From Takakia lepidozioides (Eukaryota; Streptophyta; Takakiopsida; Takakiales; Takakiaceae): a DNA stretch of 64,000 nt. Position 1 is the first letter of the stretch; each line of letters opens with the position of its first letter. Below the pieces are notes generated by a model that did not search any database, had not been told where the DNA came from, and saw only the letters and a list, made by a program, of their open reading frames with translations. Shown here piece after piece: positions 22,297 to 34,125 of this stretch. The stretch is taken from contig CM060732.1 of assembly GCA_030704615.1 (NCBI GenBank), positions 11,472,001 through 11,536,000 of the forward strand, in the 5' to 3' direction. A program made the position numbers and the translations under genes.

Positions 22297-23150
22297 CTAT
22301 AAGTATAAAAAACGAGGATATTTTTCTTCTCTTTCTTCTGCAAGTTGTTTGTAGACAATAGAACTGTCTCTTAGTTTTGCTCTTTTACCTTCGTTTCTGT
22401 GTTTCTTCTTTGTTTCTGTTGATTGTTTATGTTTCTCTGTCCTTCGGGTTTTTTGACAATGTGTTATAGTTCTTTTCAGTAGTTTCATTTGTCTTTGTTC
22501 TTCACTTTTGGTTCTCTGTTTATGTTTCTTTCTAATCTCTATTCTTTGTCTTTCTGTGTGAGTTTTTCGATAGCATAGAACTTTCTCTTCTTTTTTCTCT
22601 TTCATTCTGTTGTTTTTTTTTTCTTTGAAAACTCTATAAGTATGCAGAACGAGGATCATTTCCTTCACTTTCTTCTGCAAGCAAGCTTTTTTGATATAAC
22701 AGAATTGTCTCTCAGTTCTGCTCATTTACCATCATTTGTGTTTCTTCTTTGCTTCTATTGTTTGTTTATGTTTCTTTGTTCTTTCGATTCTGTGGCAAAA
22801 TAGAACTGTCTCTTTTCAGTAGCCTTAATTTTATTTTTCCTTTCACTTTCCATTCTTTGTTTATGTTTCTTTCTGATCTCTGTTTTTTGTATTTTTGTGT
22901 GAGTTGTTGAGGCGGAATAGAACTTTCTATTTGTTCTTTCTCTTTCGTTTTGTTTTCTTTCCTCTTTGTGTGTGTCCTTCTTTGCTTCTGTTGTTTGTTT
23001 ATGTTGCTTTGTTCTTTCGGTTCTGTAGCAAAATGAACCGTCTCCTAGTTCTAGTTCTGAGTAGCCTTCATTTGTTTTTTCCTTCGTTTTCTTCTTTCTT
23101 CTTCGTTTGTCTTTCTGCTTTGCTTCTGTTTGTCATGGTTTTATTTGTGA
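22297..23150. repeat. pyrimidine-rich tandem repeat with ~112-bp monomer
   Basis: An AGAACTGTCTC-like core recurs near 22351, 22573, 22694, 22795, 22912 and 23027. A longer ~335-bp unit, beginning CTATAAGTATGCAGAACGAGG-like, recurs at 22296 and 22632. The plus strand is rich in T and C (TTTCTTCTTTG). Long open frames on both strands come from the base bias, not from genes. Confidence 0.75.
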
Positions 23151-23159
23151 TTAGTTAGA

Positions 23160-23629
23160 AATAGTTATTTCTAGCTAATTATGACATTATACATTTATAT
23201 TTGTATTTTGTTGGCATTGGGACTTCATTTGGTTCCATGTACCAAGTGAGGTGGCGAACCTCACTTGGGACGTGGAGAGGTTATCTCCACATGAGACGTA
23301 GGTAGGCTCGTCTTCTTCTAAGTTATAGTCGAGCCTCCCGAGGCCTCTCTCGCCGCCATAGCTCTAGTACTTGAGATGGAGAGTGGGTGAGGTCTGTATG
23401 GTGGAGTCCTTTAACAAATGTGCCATTGGCTTGACTTATATAACATGATAGAGTGGTTTCTCCTCTTTTCACCATTTCCGTATCACTAGAAGAAGACCTG
23501 CTTACATCGATGAGTGCAAGGTGTTAGCATAGTTAGCACTTGTGTGGAGCAGAACTTGATAGATATCTCTTAAGTTACAAGGTGTTGTAGGGTTTGCAAG
23601 AAGAAAGCCTTGTGGTGTTTATTTATCAT
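23160..23629. other. no gene recognised; sequence upstream of the element B LTR
   Basis: Mixed composition. It could include part of the LTR, because the LTR's 5' edge cannot be fixed without a matching 3' copy. Confidence 0.35.
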
Positions 23630-24299
23630 GTGGTGGGGACAGTGGCAGCGATAGGTATGGGGGGCTGAAGCACCCTTGAGTGCCCAAGGCACTCGAGGAG
23701 GCGGAGGCACTCACTAGGTGGAGCCCTGCACACCGGGTTGCGGTGGGGGTGGCTCCACAAGGGGTGGTGGTAGCTTAGCGGGACTTAGTGGGGGTGGTAT
23801 AGGACTCACCATGGGGCGGAGACCTTGAGGTGGGAATCGTGGGGAGTCTTGGGACTCATCACGGTCCAATGGGGCCGTGGTGGGTGGGCCAAGACTCTCC
23901 GCGGCTCATCACCGGGAGTCGAGGGTCTTCGTGGTGGTTAGCCATAAAAAGGCATGGTTGTTTGTGAAACCCCCGCGGACAGTCACAGAAGTATATATAG
24001 GGAGTAGTAACCCCGAGAACGGTGCAAGCCCGTTGGTGTCCAAAAACTAGTGAGTAAGCGAGCGAGCCGGAAAGCAACCAATGAGTGGGGAGCTATTCCG
24101 GACTGCCATCTACCAAAGGGAATTCCCACTGGGCCTAAATTGGTGGAGGGTCTTGTGGGAGAGCAAAGGGGGACCGTTATGTCTCGGCGAGCAGCTGAAG
24201 CTCCAAGTTGGTCCGGCGGCCAGGTTGGGAGTTAGGCGCGCGCATCAAAGCTAGTAACTATGAGTTGAAGGGGAGCTTACTGAAGCGGGGTGCGCGACA
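23630..24299 (+). mobile_element. 5' LTR of Ty3/gypsy element B (left edge uncertain)
   Basis: The right edge is defined by GCGCGACA followed 2 nt later by the primer-binding site. The left edge near TGTGGTGGGG is a guess from the 5'-TG convention. A TATA box is at 23992-23999. The last ~165 bp match the LTR remnant of element A. No 3' partner was found in the window, so neither identity nor age can be derived. Confidence 0.5.
23992..23999 (+). promoter_or_regulatory. TATA box in the LTR of element B
   Basis: TATATATA sits about 300 bp before the LTR end and in plus orientation, as expected for the retrotransposon promoter. Transcription would begin about 30 bp downstream. Confidence 0.5.
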
Positions 24300-24301
24300 C
24301 T

Positions 24302-24313
24302 TGGTATTAGAGC
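24302..24313 (+). other. primer-binding site (initiator Met-tRNA type), element B
   Basis: TGGTATTAGAGC, one mismatch from the plant consensus TGGTATCAGAGC; the mismatch differs from the one in element A. Confidence 0.85.
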
Positions 24314-24354
24314 CTAGAGTTCAGTACGCGATCGTCCTTGGGATTGGCCTCATC

Positions 24355-26074
24355 ATGGGGTCGGACAAGCCAAAGCGAAAGCGGAACGGCCCAAAAGATG
24401 ATGATCCTGGTGAGCCCGATGGGGACGACGTGTCACCGAGGCGGCCGTTTGAGGAAGCGATGCAAATTCTGAAAACAAGGCCACTCAAGAGCAAGAGGAA
24501 TCTGAGGAGTCGGAGCCCGAGGAATCCCTGAGAGCTCCAACAAACCAACAGATGTCTCCCATGCCGGCAGCCTTTTGGGAAAGGTTGTTGGCGCAGTTTG
24601 GCGGGACGATGAAAGACGTGTTGAAGGCGGCTAATGCCACTTCCGCTAAGGCAAAGTTTAAGGTAAAGCCTAAAGAACCCGGCACCTTCGAGGGCGTCCG
24701 AAATCGGAAGGCACTCAACATCTGGCTGTTGGAGCTAGAGCAGTACTTCCGGGCGGCCAAGTTGAGTGACGAGGATCGGGTGGAAGTGGCTGCCACCTAT
24801 TTGAGGGGCTATGCTCAACAATGGTGGCAGAAACGCCTTCACGACCGAGGTCCAAGCCCGGAAACCTTGAACTGGAGTGGGTTCAAGGAATTGATGAAGA
24901 GACAGTTTGTGCCCCTCAACGCGTCTTGGCTCGCCCGAGACAAGATGAGGAATTTGAAGCAAACGAATGACATTCGGGGATATGTTCAGGCTTTCAATGT
25001 GCTATTGCTTGAAGTTGCGGACATGACAGAACCAGAAGTGGTCTTCAACTTTGTGGCGGGACTGGCCCTATGGGCAAGGCGGAAGTTGGAGGAGAAGCCA
25101 CCTAAGACTTTGAACGAGGCAATTGAGAGGGCTGAATGTTTCTCGGATGTCCCTAGGGGTGAAAAACAAAGTCGTACGGAGCTGAACCACAAGAAGACCC
25201 GGCGGGAAGGTGACTCCTTCCGACCGGAAAAAAAGTGGGATAGGCCACGCGGCGACAATGGCACGTGGAAATCGAAGGGAGGGCCTTCACACATCAAAGC
25301 GGCACCTGGTGCTCCAAAAGGAAAAGCAGGTGGAGCGCCTTATGGCGGACAGAAGGTGACATTCGATGGAGTGTGTTTCAATTGCGGGGAGCCCGGGCAC
25401 ATGGCCAAGAAGTGCACGAAGCCCCGACAATTGAACATGACTCGGGCAACCACAGAGCTGTCGGAAGATACCATCAGTCGCTTGGTGGAAGCGGTGGTCG
25501 CCAGGACTTGCAAGGTAGGCAAATATTCTTGTGAGTTGTATCAGGAAACTGGCGCCCTGCGTAAAGGCAGTCAGTTATTGTTCGTGGATGGGATAATATC
25601 CGGAACTAACGTGTCGTTGTTGGTGGACATAGGAGCGTCGCACTCATTCATGACACCGGCAATGGCACAAAAGCTGGGACTCCCGACAAGTGACGTGGGG
25701 GCCTCTATTGAGGTGCGTTTTGCCAAATGAGAACCGCAATTGGCGACGAGGTTGGCGTTCGATGTTCCTCTTCAACTGGGGAGTTGGGAGGGACATGAAA
25801 ACTTCACCATTTGTGAGATTGATGGAGTGGATCTCATATTGGGGATGACCTTTTTGAGCAAATCTGGAGCGGTCATAGATAGCCGCAAGAGAGTAGTCAC
25901 GCTGTCATGTGGGAATGGTGGCGAGGCCTTACGAGTGTCGGAAACGCCCAAACCCGTGGGAGGGCGAATAAACCTTCTGTCAGCAATGGAGTGGGTCGTG
26001 AAAGAGTCACACGAGCCCCAGTTTTTGCTTTACGTCAGACAAGTGAAGGGAGAAGGCAATGGGGAGCCGAGCCC
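24355..26074 (+). pseudogene. gag-protease of Ty3/gypsy element B, nearly complete
   Basis: The start is ATG at 24355 (MGSDKPKRKRNG). A one-base frameshift near 24465 separates the first ~37 codons from the long frame 24552-25730. That frame contains the gag core (YAQQWWQKRLHD), a basic region, one CCHC knuckle (CFNCGEPGHMAKKC, about 25377-25418) and the aspartic protease (LLVDIGASHSF, where DSGA or DTGA is usual, about 25618-25650). A TGA at 25728-25730 interrupts the same frame, which continues to [13 protein letters not shown] and the linker, and is cut at 26075 by an insertion. Element A has this part inverted and deleted, so B is the better reference. Confidence 0.9.
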
Positions 26075-26410
26075 TTATGAGGGATTTGTTGCTCCACACT
26101 ATTGTTATGGAGGTATAGGGGGCTGATACCCCATGGCATTCCTAGACCTCTGCACATACCGAATTGGGGCAGGTGGGTGGCCAGACAACGCTTTGGAGTC
26201 TAAAGTTGCTGAAAGTTATGGAGCCTTAGAAGGGATAAGAAGTATTGCACTGTTTAACAGGGTCCTTGATTCTAGAAGCACCAGAACAAACTAGTACTAG
26301 AACAATTTAGCCCATGTGTGGGCTTGCTTATTTTTTGCTTACTAGGCCTTTTCAGGCATGGATTTTTGGACCTTCTGGCCTTTGAGATGTCCATTGGGAC
26401 ATTGGTCTCA
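26075..26410. other. 336-bp insertion between protease and RT of element B
   Basis: Alignment to element A (5760-5790) and to the second unit (28390-28420) shows extra sequence starting after GCCGAGCCC. It introduces stops (frame closes at 26124-26126). I see no coding capacity, and I did not find clear terminal repeats. Confidence 0.7.
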
Positions 26411-28300
26411 ATTGGACAAGGGGATTTAGGAGAAATACCAGGACGTGATGCCGGAGGATTTACCAAGCGGCTTGCCACCGCGAAGGGGAGTTGACCACAA
26501 GATTGAGGTGATACCGAGATCGGAGCCGCCTGCCAAGGCGCCCTACCGGTTGAGCCACAAAGAGTTGGTCGAGCTGAAGACTCGGCTCAAGGATCTAATG
26601 TCAAAGGGGTACATCCGGCCGAATAAGTCACCTTACGGAGCCCCGGTGCTATTCGCAGACAAGAAGGATGGGACGCTGCGGATGTGTGTCGATTACAGGG
26701 CTCTGAATAAGGTAACAATAAAAAACCGGTACACTTTGCCAAGGATCGACGACCTTTTCGATCGATTGGCAGGAGCGAAGTATTTCAGCCGGATCGATTT
26801 GCATTCCGGCTATCATCAAATTCGAGTGGCGGAAGGAGATGAAGAGAAGACCACGTGCAGGACAAGGTATGGTTCATATGAGTTCTTGGTGATGCCTTTT
26901 GGGCTCACCAACGCTCCCGCGACCTTTAGTACGCTAATGAACAGCCTTTTCCAGGAGTGGTCGGATGACTTTGTGATCGTGTACATCGACGACATCTTGG
27001 TGTACTCGAAAACAAAGGAGGAGCACCTGGAGTACCTCAAAATGATGTTCCAAAAATTGCGGGAAGGGAAGTTGTATGCCAAAGCTTCAAAGTGCGAATT
27101 CGGGGTCACAAAAGTGGAGTTCCTAGGGCATGTGCTTACACAGGATGGGATCAAAATGGATGACAGAAAGGTGAGGGCGATCTTGGATTGGGAGCCTCCG
27201 ACTTCGGTCCCGGGAGTGCGATCCTTCCTAGGACTCGCCTCCTATTACCGGAAGTATGTGAGAAATTTCGCCAAGATCGCGGGGCCGCTGTCGGACCTTC
27301 TGTGTAAATCCAAAATCTGGGTATGGAACACCTTTTGGGCCAAGCTTTTGCTGAATTGAAGCAACGGATCGTGGAAGCTCCTGTCTTGAAAATCCCGGAG
27401 TTCGACCGTCCGTTCGAGATACATACAGATGCGTCGGACTTCGCGATTGGAGGTGTACTTATGCAAGATGGACGTCTAGTGGCTTACGAAAGTAAAAAAC
27501 TGAATGAAGTGGAGCGACGGTGGCCGACGCACGAGAAAGAGATGAAGGCGGTGGTGCATTGCCTTGAGCTTTAGCGCCACTATGTTGGTTCCAACCCAGT
27601 GAAGGTGTTCACGGACAATGTCACGGTGAAGTATTTTGCCACGCAGCCTAAGTTGTCCCCAAAACAATTTAGGTAGCAAGATACTTTGGCGGTGTTCGAC
27701 GTGGATATCCAGTACAAACCGGGTCGGGACAATGTGGTGGCCGATGCTTTAAGTAGAAAACAACAGCTCATGTTGGTGTACAGGGGCGAGACGGCGCTCC
27801 AAAGGAAGATCCGGAAAGCTTGCCGAAAGGATGAGATGGCAAAGTCCGTGATGCGCGACTTGGGGATGGGGATTAAATTGCAGTTCCACTTGCAAATTGG
27901 ACTGCTCCGGTATAAGCAAAAGTGTCTCTATGTGCCGAAGGGAGGGATCAGAGATAGTCTCTTGAGAGAATGCCATGATGACCCGCTTGCGGGCCACGGC
28001 GGAGCCAAGCGCACCGCGGCACTCTTGAAGAAAGAGTATTTCTGGCCCAAACTAAGGGAGGAGGCAGAGGAGTATGTCAAGACATGCACCACATGCCAAT
28101 AAAATCGGAGCGAGTACAAAAAGCAAGCGGGGCTGTTACAACCCTTGCCGATTCCAGAGGGGTCGTGGGAAAGCATCTCGATGGATTTCGTGACTGCTAT
28201 GCCGCTGTCAAAAAGATTTGGTGCGATCATGGTGGTGGTGGATAGGTTCAGTAAAATGGGTCATTTCATCCCCACCAAGGAAACGGCAACGGCCCAACTT
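26411..28300 (+). pseudogene. first pol unit of element B: RT, RNase H, integrase N-terminal half
   Basis: RT is open from 26445 to 27359 with [10 protein letters not shown], the catalytic [10 protein letters not shown] (about 26986-27015) and [12 protein letters not shown]. RNase H follows in a new frame (IHTDASDFAIGG, about 27416-27451) after a frameshift near 27340. Stops occur at 27572-27574 and 27674-27676. The integrase zinc region (LRECHDDPLAGHG ... CTTCQ) ends at a TAA (28100-28102). The core begins (SMDFVTAMP, VVVDRFSKMGHF) and then breaks off abruptly near 28300. This unit retains the 30 bp (about GAIMVVVDRF) that are missing from element A and from the second unit, so it represents a different lineage. 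Confidence 0.9.
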
Positions 28301-31185
28301 GTCAGCAAGGGAGTGGGCCGTGGAGGAGCCACACGAGCCCCAATTTTTGTTGTACGTAAGACAAGTGAAGGGAGAAGGCGATAGGGAGCCGAGCCCAGAT
28401 TGGATCAAGGGGATCTTGGAGAAATACCAAGATGTGATGCCGGAGGATTTACCAAGCGGCTTATCACCGCGAAGAGGAGTTGACCACAAAATTGAGGTGA
28501 TACCGGGATCGGAGCCGCTGCCAAGGCACCCTACCGGTTGAGCCACAGAGAGTTGGTCGAGCTGAAGACTCAACTCAAGGATCTAATGTCAAAGGGGTAC
28601 ATCCGGCCGAATAAGTCACCTTACAGAGCCCCGGTGCTATTCGCAGACAAGAAAGATGGGACGTTGTGGATGTGTGTCGATTACGGGGCTCTGAATAAGG
28701 TGACTATAAAAAACCGGTACCCTTTGCCAAGGATTGACGACCTTTTCGATTGGTTGGCTGGAGCGAAGTATTTCAGCCAGATCGATTTGCGCTCCGGCTA
28801 CCATCAAATTCGAGTGGCGAAAGGAGATGAGGAGAAGACCGCGTGCAGGACAAAGTATTGTTCATATGAATTCTTGGTGATGCCTTTTGGGCTCACCAAT
28901 GCTCACGCAACCTTTAGCACGCTAATGAACAACCTTTTCCAAGAGTGGTTGGATGACTTTGTGATCGTGTACATCGACGACATCTTGGTGTATTTGAAAA
29001 CAAATGAAGAGCACTTGGAGCACTTCAAAAGAGGAAGCTGTATGCCAAAGCTTCAAAGTGCGAATTCAGGCTCACAAAAGTGGAGTTCATGGGGTACGTG
29101 ATTACACAGGGATGGGATCAAAATGGATGACAGAAAGTTGAGGTGGATCTTGGACTGGGAGCCTCCGACTTCGGTCCCAGGAGTGCGATCCTTCCTAGGA
29201 CTCGCCTCATATTATCAAAAATATGTGAGAAATTTTGCCAAGATCGCGGGGCCGCTGTCAAACCTTCTGTATAAATCCATGGTATGGGTATGGAAAACCT
29301 TTTGTGGCCAAGCTTTTACCAAGTTGAAGCAGCGGATGGCGGAAGCTCCAGTCTTGAAAATCCCGGAGTTCGACCGTCCGTTTGAGATTTATACAGATGC
29401 GTCGGACTTCGCGATTGGGGGTGTACTCATGCAAGATGGACGTCCAGTGGCTTACGAAAGTAAGAAACTGAATGAAGTGGAGCAACGATGGCCAATGCAT
29501 GAGAAAGAGATGAAGGCGGTGGTGCATTGCCTTGAGCTTTGGCGCCACTATGTTGGTTCCAACCCGGTGAAGGTATTCACGAACAATGTCAAAGTGAAGT
29601 ATTTTGCCACGCAGCCTAAGTTGTCCCCAAAACAACTTAGGTGGCAAGACACTTTAGCGGTGTTTGACGTAGATATCCAGTACAAACTGGGACGGGACAA
29701 TGTGGTGGCCGATGTCTTAAGTAGAAAGCAACAGCTCATGCTGTTATACAGGGGCGAGAAGGAGCTCCAAAGGAAGATCCGGAAGGCTTACCGGAAGGAT
29801 GAGATGATGAAGTCTGTGATGCGGGACTTGAGGATGGGGGTGAAATCGCAGTTCCACTTGCAAAATGGACTGCTCCGGTACAAGCAAAAGCGTCTCTATG
29901 TGCCGAAGGCAGGGATCAAAGATAGTCTCTTGAGAGAATGCCATGATGGCCCGCTTGCGGGCCATGGTGGAGCCAAGTGCACCGCGGCACTCTTGAAGAA
30001 AGAGTATTTCTGGCCCAAACTGAGGGAAGAAGCCGAGGAGTATGTCAAGACATGCACCATATGCCAACAAAACCAGAGCGAGTACAAAAAACAAGCGGGG
30101 CTGTTACAACCCTTGCCGATTCCAGAGGGATCTTGGGAAAGTGTCTCAATGGATTTCATGACTGCTATGCCGTTGTCAAAAGGATTCAGTAAAATGAGCC
30201 ATTTCATTCCACCAAGGAGACGGCAACGGCACAGGAGACGAGACGACTTTACTTAGCCCACATCTTCAAGCATCATGGACTCCCGAAGGATATTCTCTCG
30301 GACCGCGATCCAAAGTTCACAAGTAAATTTTGGAGGGCACTCTGGAAAAAAATGGGGATGAGGCTCAAGATGAGCACCACTTTCTGACGTACGACGGACG
30401 GCCAAACGAAAAGGGTGAATTTCGTGGTGAAGCAGATCTTGCGGAATTACGTGTCGGCAGACCAATCGGACTAGGTGGAGCACTTGGACGCGGTAGAGTT
30501 CTGTTATAATAACATAAAACACTCCGCAACGGGAGTTTCCTCTTTCGTATTGGTCTATGGAAAAGCACCTCTGGTGCCGACAAGTTGGGCCGCCCAAGAC
30601 ATTGAAGAACCGGCAGCAGCAGCGGTGTTGGAAGAACGCGAGCGTTTGTTGAAGCTCGCAAAGTACAACATTGCCAAAACTAGGAAATGGTATGAATGGC
30701 AGGCAAATCGGAAGCAGAGGGAAGTTAAGTTTGAGGCAGGCACGGAGGTCTGGTTGAACATCAAGAATTTCCGACTACCTCCGGAAGTGAGTCCGAAGTT
30801 CGTACCTCCGTATGCGGGACCCTTTCGCATCCGAAAGGTTATGAATGAGGATATGTATGAATTGGAGGTGCCGGCAAACAACAAGGTGTATCCGGTATTC
30901 CACGTCTCCCTTTTGAAGCCTTACTTCAAAGATGAAGCGCGTCCGAATCGGCATCAAGTGTTGCGTCCGCCACCTGTGCTGTTGGATCATGAAAATGAAC
31001 TTGAGTATGAGGTGGAGGTAGTGCTTAAGTCGATGAAGTTCAAGAATCGAGAAACGGAGTATCTCGTGAAATTGAAGGGCTATCATCATGTGGAGGCATC
31101 TTGGGTGCGTCCCTCAGAAATGGGAAACGCATCCGAGGCGGTTGCAGCTTTCGAAGGACGATCTCAAAAGCGGAAGAAGCGTTGA
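28301..31185 (+). pseudogene. second pol unit of element B: linker, RT, RNase H, integrase, chromodomain
   Basis: After integrase residues ending near ETATAQL, the sequence jumps back to the protease-RT linker ([19 protein letters not shown]; compare 5670-5760). RT has YIDDILVY (about 28972-28995), with a frameshift near 28506-28538 and loss of about 12 codons near 29030. From 29123 one frame runs 377 codons through RNase H (YTDASDF), the zinc region (LRECHDGPLAGHG, CTICQQN) and the start of the integrase core. It shares the 30-bp deletion after PLSKGF with element A. The last frame (30475-31185) covers the integrase C-terminus, LLKPYFKDEARP and the chromodomain (EYLVKLKGYHHVEASWV) and ends KRKKR. 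A TAG at 30472-30474 and other lesions make it defective. Confidence 0.9.
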
Positions 31186-32090
31186 TGGAGACATCAACCT
31201 TGGATCGTGGGGGAGGAAATGCATGCTTAGCCCGGCTTAGCTAGCTCAGGAATCCGTTTGCAAAAACTTGTATTGTACAAATTTTGTTGTAAATGAAATG
31301 GTTTCCAAATATTGTGTTTCATATCTTATTGGAATGGTGATGCATAGTATAGTTGGCTAGTGTGTAGAATGCATGCTAGCTTACAAAGTGAGAGAGGTAA
31401 ATTGGATTAGTCGTGTGTTTGTGTAGTGCCGAAATCGGGTGACTCCCATCCAAGGGGCAAGGAAACTTGCACCTTCGTTGGGAGTTCACGTGCTCGTGCG
31501 CACCTGGTGCGTGTGCGTACTATAACTGCGCTACCGAGGGGGTTGTCTTGTAGTGCGGGCTAACGCGGAAGCTACGTGCTTCTGTTCACGTACTATAATC
31601 GTGTAGCCTCGGGATGAAGTCGTAGTGCGGCTTCGGCGTGTTCCCGTACCTCAGGCCAGCATTCCAAGGCGGACCCAATTGTAGTGATTGGGGCGCACAG
31701 TTGGTTCAAGGTTATCTTTCTAGTCAAAAAACGGTTCAAGACGAACCCTTGCTCAAGGTGATGCCAAAAACGACATCACGAGCGGTTACAAGCAAATGTT
31801 GTTGCAGTAAGGCGATTTGATCCTCGGGGAGGATCGTTCCTTGGCCCTAAAGTGGGCCAAGAAGAGTGCACTGCAAGGGCCTGCACCGTTTGTTTGCACC
31901 ACCTCGCGAAAGTTTAGGATCCGTCTAGCTTTAGTGAGCAAATTGTCAGTGAGATTGAACTTGAGAGACATGTAGATGTTGTTGCACCATCTGAGGGTAT
32001 CAATGTTGCAAAGGTGTTTTACAAGTCCAACTAAATAGTTTTCATGCCCAATCACGTTTCTGGAAACCTTATGCGCGCTCTTCCCTTTGC
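31186..32090 (+). other. untranslated 3' region of element B up to the hAT remnant
   Basis: Collinear with 8533-9477. It begins with the purine-rich GTGGGGGAGGAAATG, a better polypurine tract than in element A. No match to the 5' LTR and no coding region seen. Confidence 0.5.
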
Positions 32091-33213
32091 TGGACATTCT
32101 TCACAGTCAATGATGGCGGAGTTATTGACGTTGACAAACCGCAAGTGATGAGGTGTATAATCTGTCATGGTGCATATGTGAGTTCAGATCTTTTAGCTCT
32201 TCGCACTCGTAGCAGAAAAGGCTTGATTACTTACTTTAAGTCAAATGGTATTAGTGCCATGAGAAAACATGTTGAGACTGAGCACTCACACTTAGGTAGT
32301 AGATACGATGAAGATGTGAGCAGCAGGGCAAATGATCTTTTCAAACGGCAACCTGCAAAGAAACGCCCAAAAGTCACACTTGGTACAATCTCCAAGTTCT
32401 TTTCTTCAATAGACCTTTTCAAAAATGATGCACCCACACACAAGTCTTTCCTTCAGAATCTTCTTCTGTTTGTGATTAAACAATACTTGCCGTTGTAGAC
32501 AGTATAATCAGTGTGGCTGCAAAAGTTGGCATTGGGCTTGTGTCCAAGCGTTGTGTTTCCAAGATGATCAGTGTTGTTGACAAAACTAGAGAGAAGTATG
32601 TCATTCCAGTATTGCCGTCGTGTATCACAACAACAGTCACCTTCGACTTATGGATGTCCAAAGGTGTACATGATATTTTCACTGTTGTCGTTAATTTTCT
32701 ATCCTCCGAATGGGAACCTAGACATGTGACAATTGGTTTATTTGAAGTAAATCACACTGCTGGACAGGCCATGGCGATGCAGCTGCAAAATGTGCACATT
32801 AAGAAATTGCTTCGCACATGCCATGTCTAAGGTTTATCAGTATGCAAGCACCGATGAGAAAGTCTGTCGACGGTTCTCTTATGTGTCCATCAAAGCTGCT
32901 CAAAGTGACATACAAAAATGTATCACCTGGCCTAAGAAATCTGGAAAAGACCTACAAGCATGGGATGTTGCTTGTATTACTAAGGGACTCCGTCTAAGAA
33001 AGCTCAACACTCCTGCAAAAAATCGGGTAATCAGTTGATTCATAGAATTTCAAAAATTTCTAGATTGCATCATTTTTGTGTTGATGGGGCTAAATAATTC
33101 AAATGTGGCTTTGTGTTGCCTTATGTATGTAAATGTGATTGTGCATCTGAGTTGTATTAATTTCTAATCGGTGTCAACATTCTTGTGGGATGCTTAGATT
33201 TGTAAGCCGTATT

Positions 33214-33297
33214 TTATTTAACCTCCGCGACAGCTGCAAGCTCGGGTAGGGGCGACGGTGGCTCAGGCACAGGAGCGTCCTTCCTCTTTGGTGCCAT
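33214..33297 (-). pseudogene. truncated reading frame beginning MAPKRKDAPVPEP
   Basis: Minus-strand frame of 27 codons rich in Pro and Ala. The frame reaches the insertion boundary at 33220 and stops 2 codons later in hAT sequence, as expected for a gene fragment cut by the insertion event. Its first residues resemble the frame at 13423-13515, which is also in an inserted segment. Confidence 0.4.
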
Positions 33298-33679
33298 ACG
33301 AATCCGTGAGACCGACAGAGATCACAGGAAATGAATGCAAACCCTCACGATGAATCAATGCAGATGACCCATCTTCCCCAAGCACAGGAAGGAATGATGT
33401 ACCTCGGCGAATTTTGCAAACTCTCCAAAACCAGCTGCAAAATGAAACCCCAACACACCATGCTCCCTTGCAACCATCCCCTACCACACAAAACACAGAG
33501 CCCAAATGCATAAAAGCATTTCACAAAACGACATGCAAGAAAAAATGACAACTTGCATTACAATAAAAATTCGGCAGGGCACAAGAATCTAAACGCCAAA
33601 CACTCAGCCCTAACATCTGCGTAAATGCAATCACACCCCGAGCTCTAATGTCTAGAACACACAGCAGGAAACGGAACAG
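33220..33679. other. 460-bp insertion inside hAT copy B
   Basis: Copy A passes directly from ATTTTATTT through CAATATG to CTCTTCGG (10567-10590), whereas copy B has about 460 bp there. On the minus strand the insert carries the start of a reading frame, MAPKRKDAPVPEP, which runs to the exact left edge of the insert. Confidence 0.75.
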
Positions 33680-34125
33680 CTCTTCGGTTTCGAGCAGCCA
33701 TCAATCACTGCTACAGCCATGCAGACAATTATAATCACAAATTGTGTCCTCAACCAAAGTAAAGGACACTGGTTATTATCATATGCTTTGAATTCAGCCA
33801 TAGCCTTGGTTGTTAAATATCAGAGCGACATTGATGCAAGAATTGTAGATGACAACTTGGGTATGTGGAAGGAAGCTACGCCACGAGCCTGCTCACGTGA
33901 GCCTATGAGCCCAGGCACTTAGTCGGAGCTTGGGCGTCACGCTTAGTGGTCGTGAGCGCAGAGTGGTGCGGTATTAGAAAGAGGGTATATACCCAAGGAT
34001 AAAGGCAAACCTATTCCCGCGAGAATACCAGCAGCGTCATTTGAAAAATTGGAATCATATTGAGGCATACATTATGTGTGATGACTTATGTGGGCGTTAA
34101 CGACCACATAATTCGTAACCTCACA

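Larger units (their letters stand above)
32091..33922 (+). pseudogene. hAT-like transposase remnant, copy B
   Basis: Coding begins near 32091 (TFFTVNDGGVIDVDKPQV) and includes an intact BED-finger layout: CIICHG at about 32154, then MRKHVETEHSH. The frame is open to a TAG at about 32496 and frameshifts into the body: TFDLWMSKGVHDIF, NFLSSEWEPRHVTIGLFEV, then SDIQKCITWPKKSGKDLQAWD (about 32905-32967). A C-terminal scrap DDNLGMWKEATPRA lies at about 33850-33890. A 460-bp insertion (33220-33679) separates the last two parts. Better preserved than copy A, but not functional. Confidence 0.78.
24134..34124. repeat. compound transposon block, copy B
   Basis: Same order as 4150-11038, but about 3 kb longer because of a second pol unit (28301-31185 duplicates the content of 26411-28300 and continues to the chromodomain) and insertions at 26075-26410 and 33220-33679. 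It ends at GTAACCTCAC, directly beside the LRR pseudogene. Confidence 0.85.

Noticed and set aside
22297-23158. Long open frames on both strands (142 and 87 codons) suggesting small genes.
   Set aside because: They come from the pyrimidine-rich tandem repeat; composition is extremely biased and the same motifs recur every ~112 bp.
28208-28573. Minus-strand frames of 60-120 codons opposite the pol genes.
   Set aside because: They are antisense shadows of RT and integrase; the plus-strand reading has the conserved motifs.
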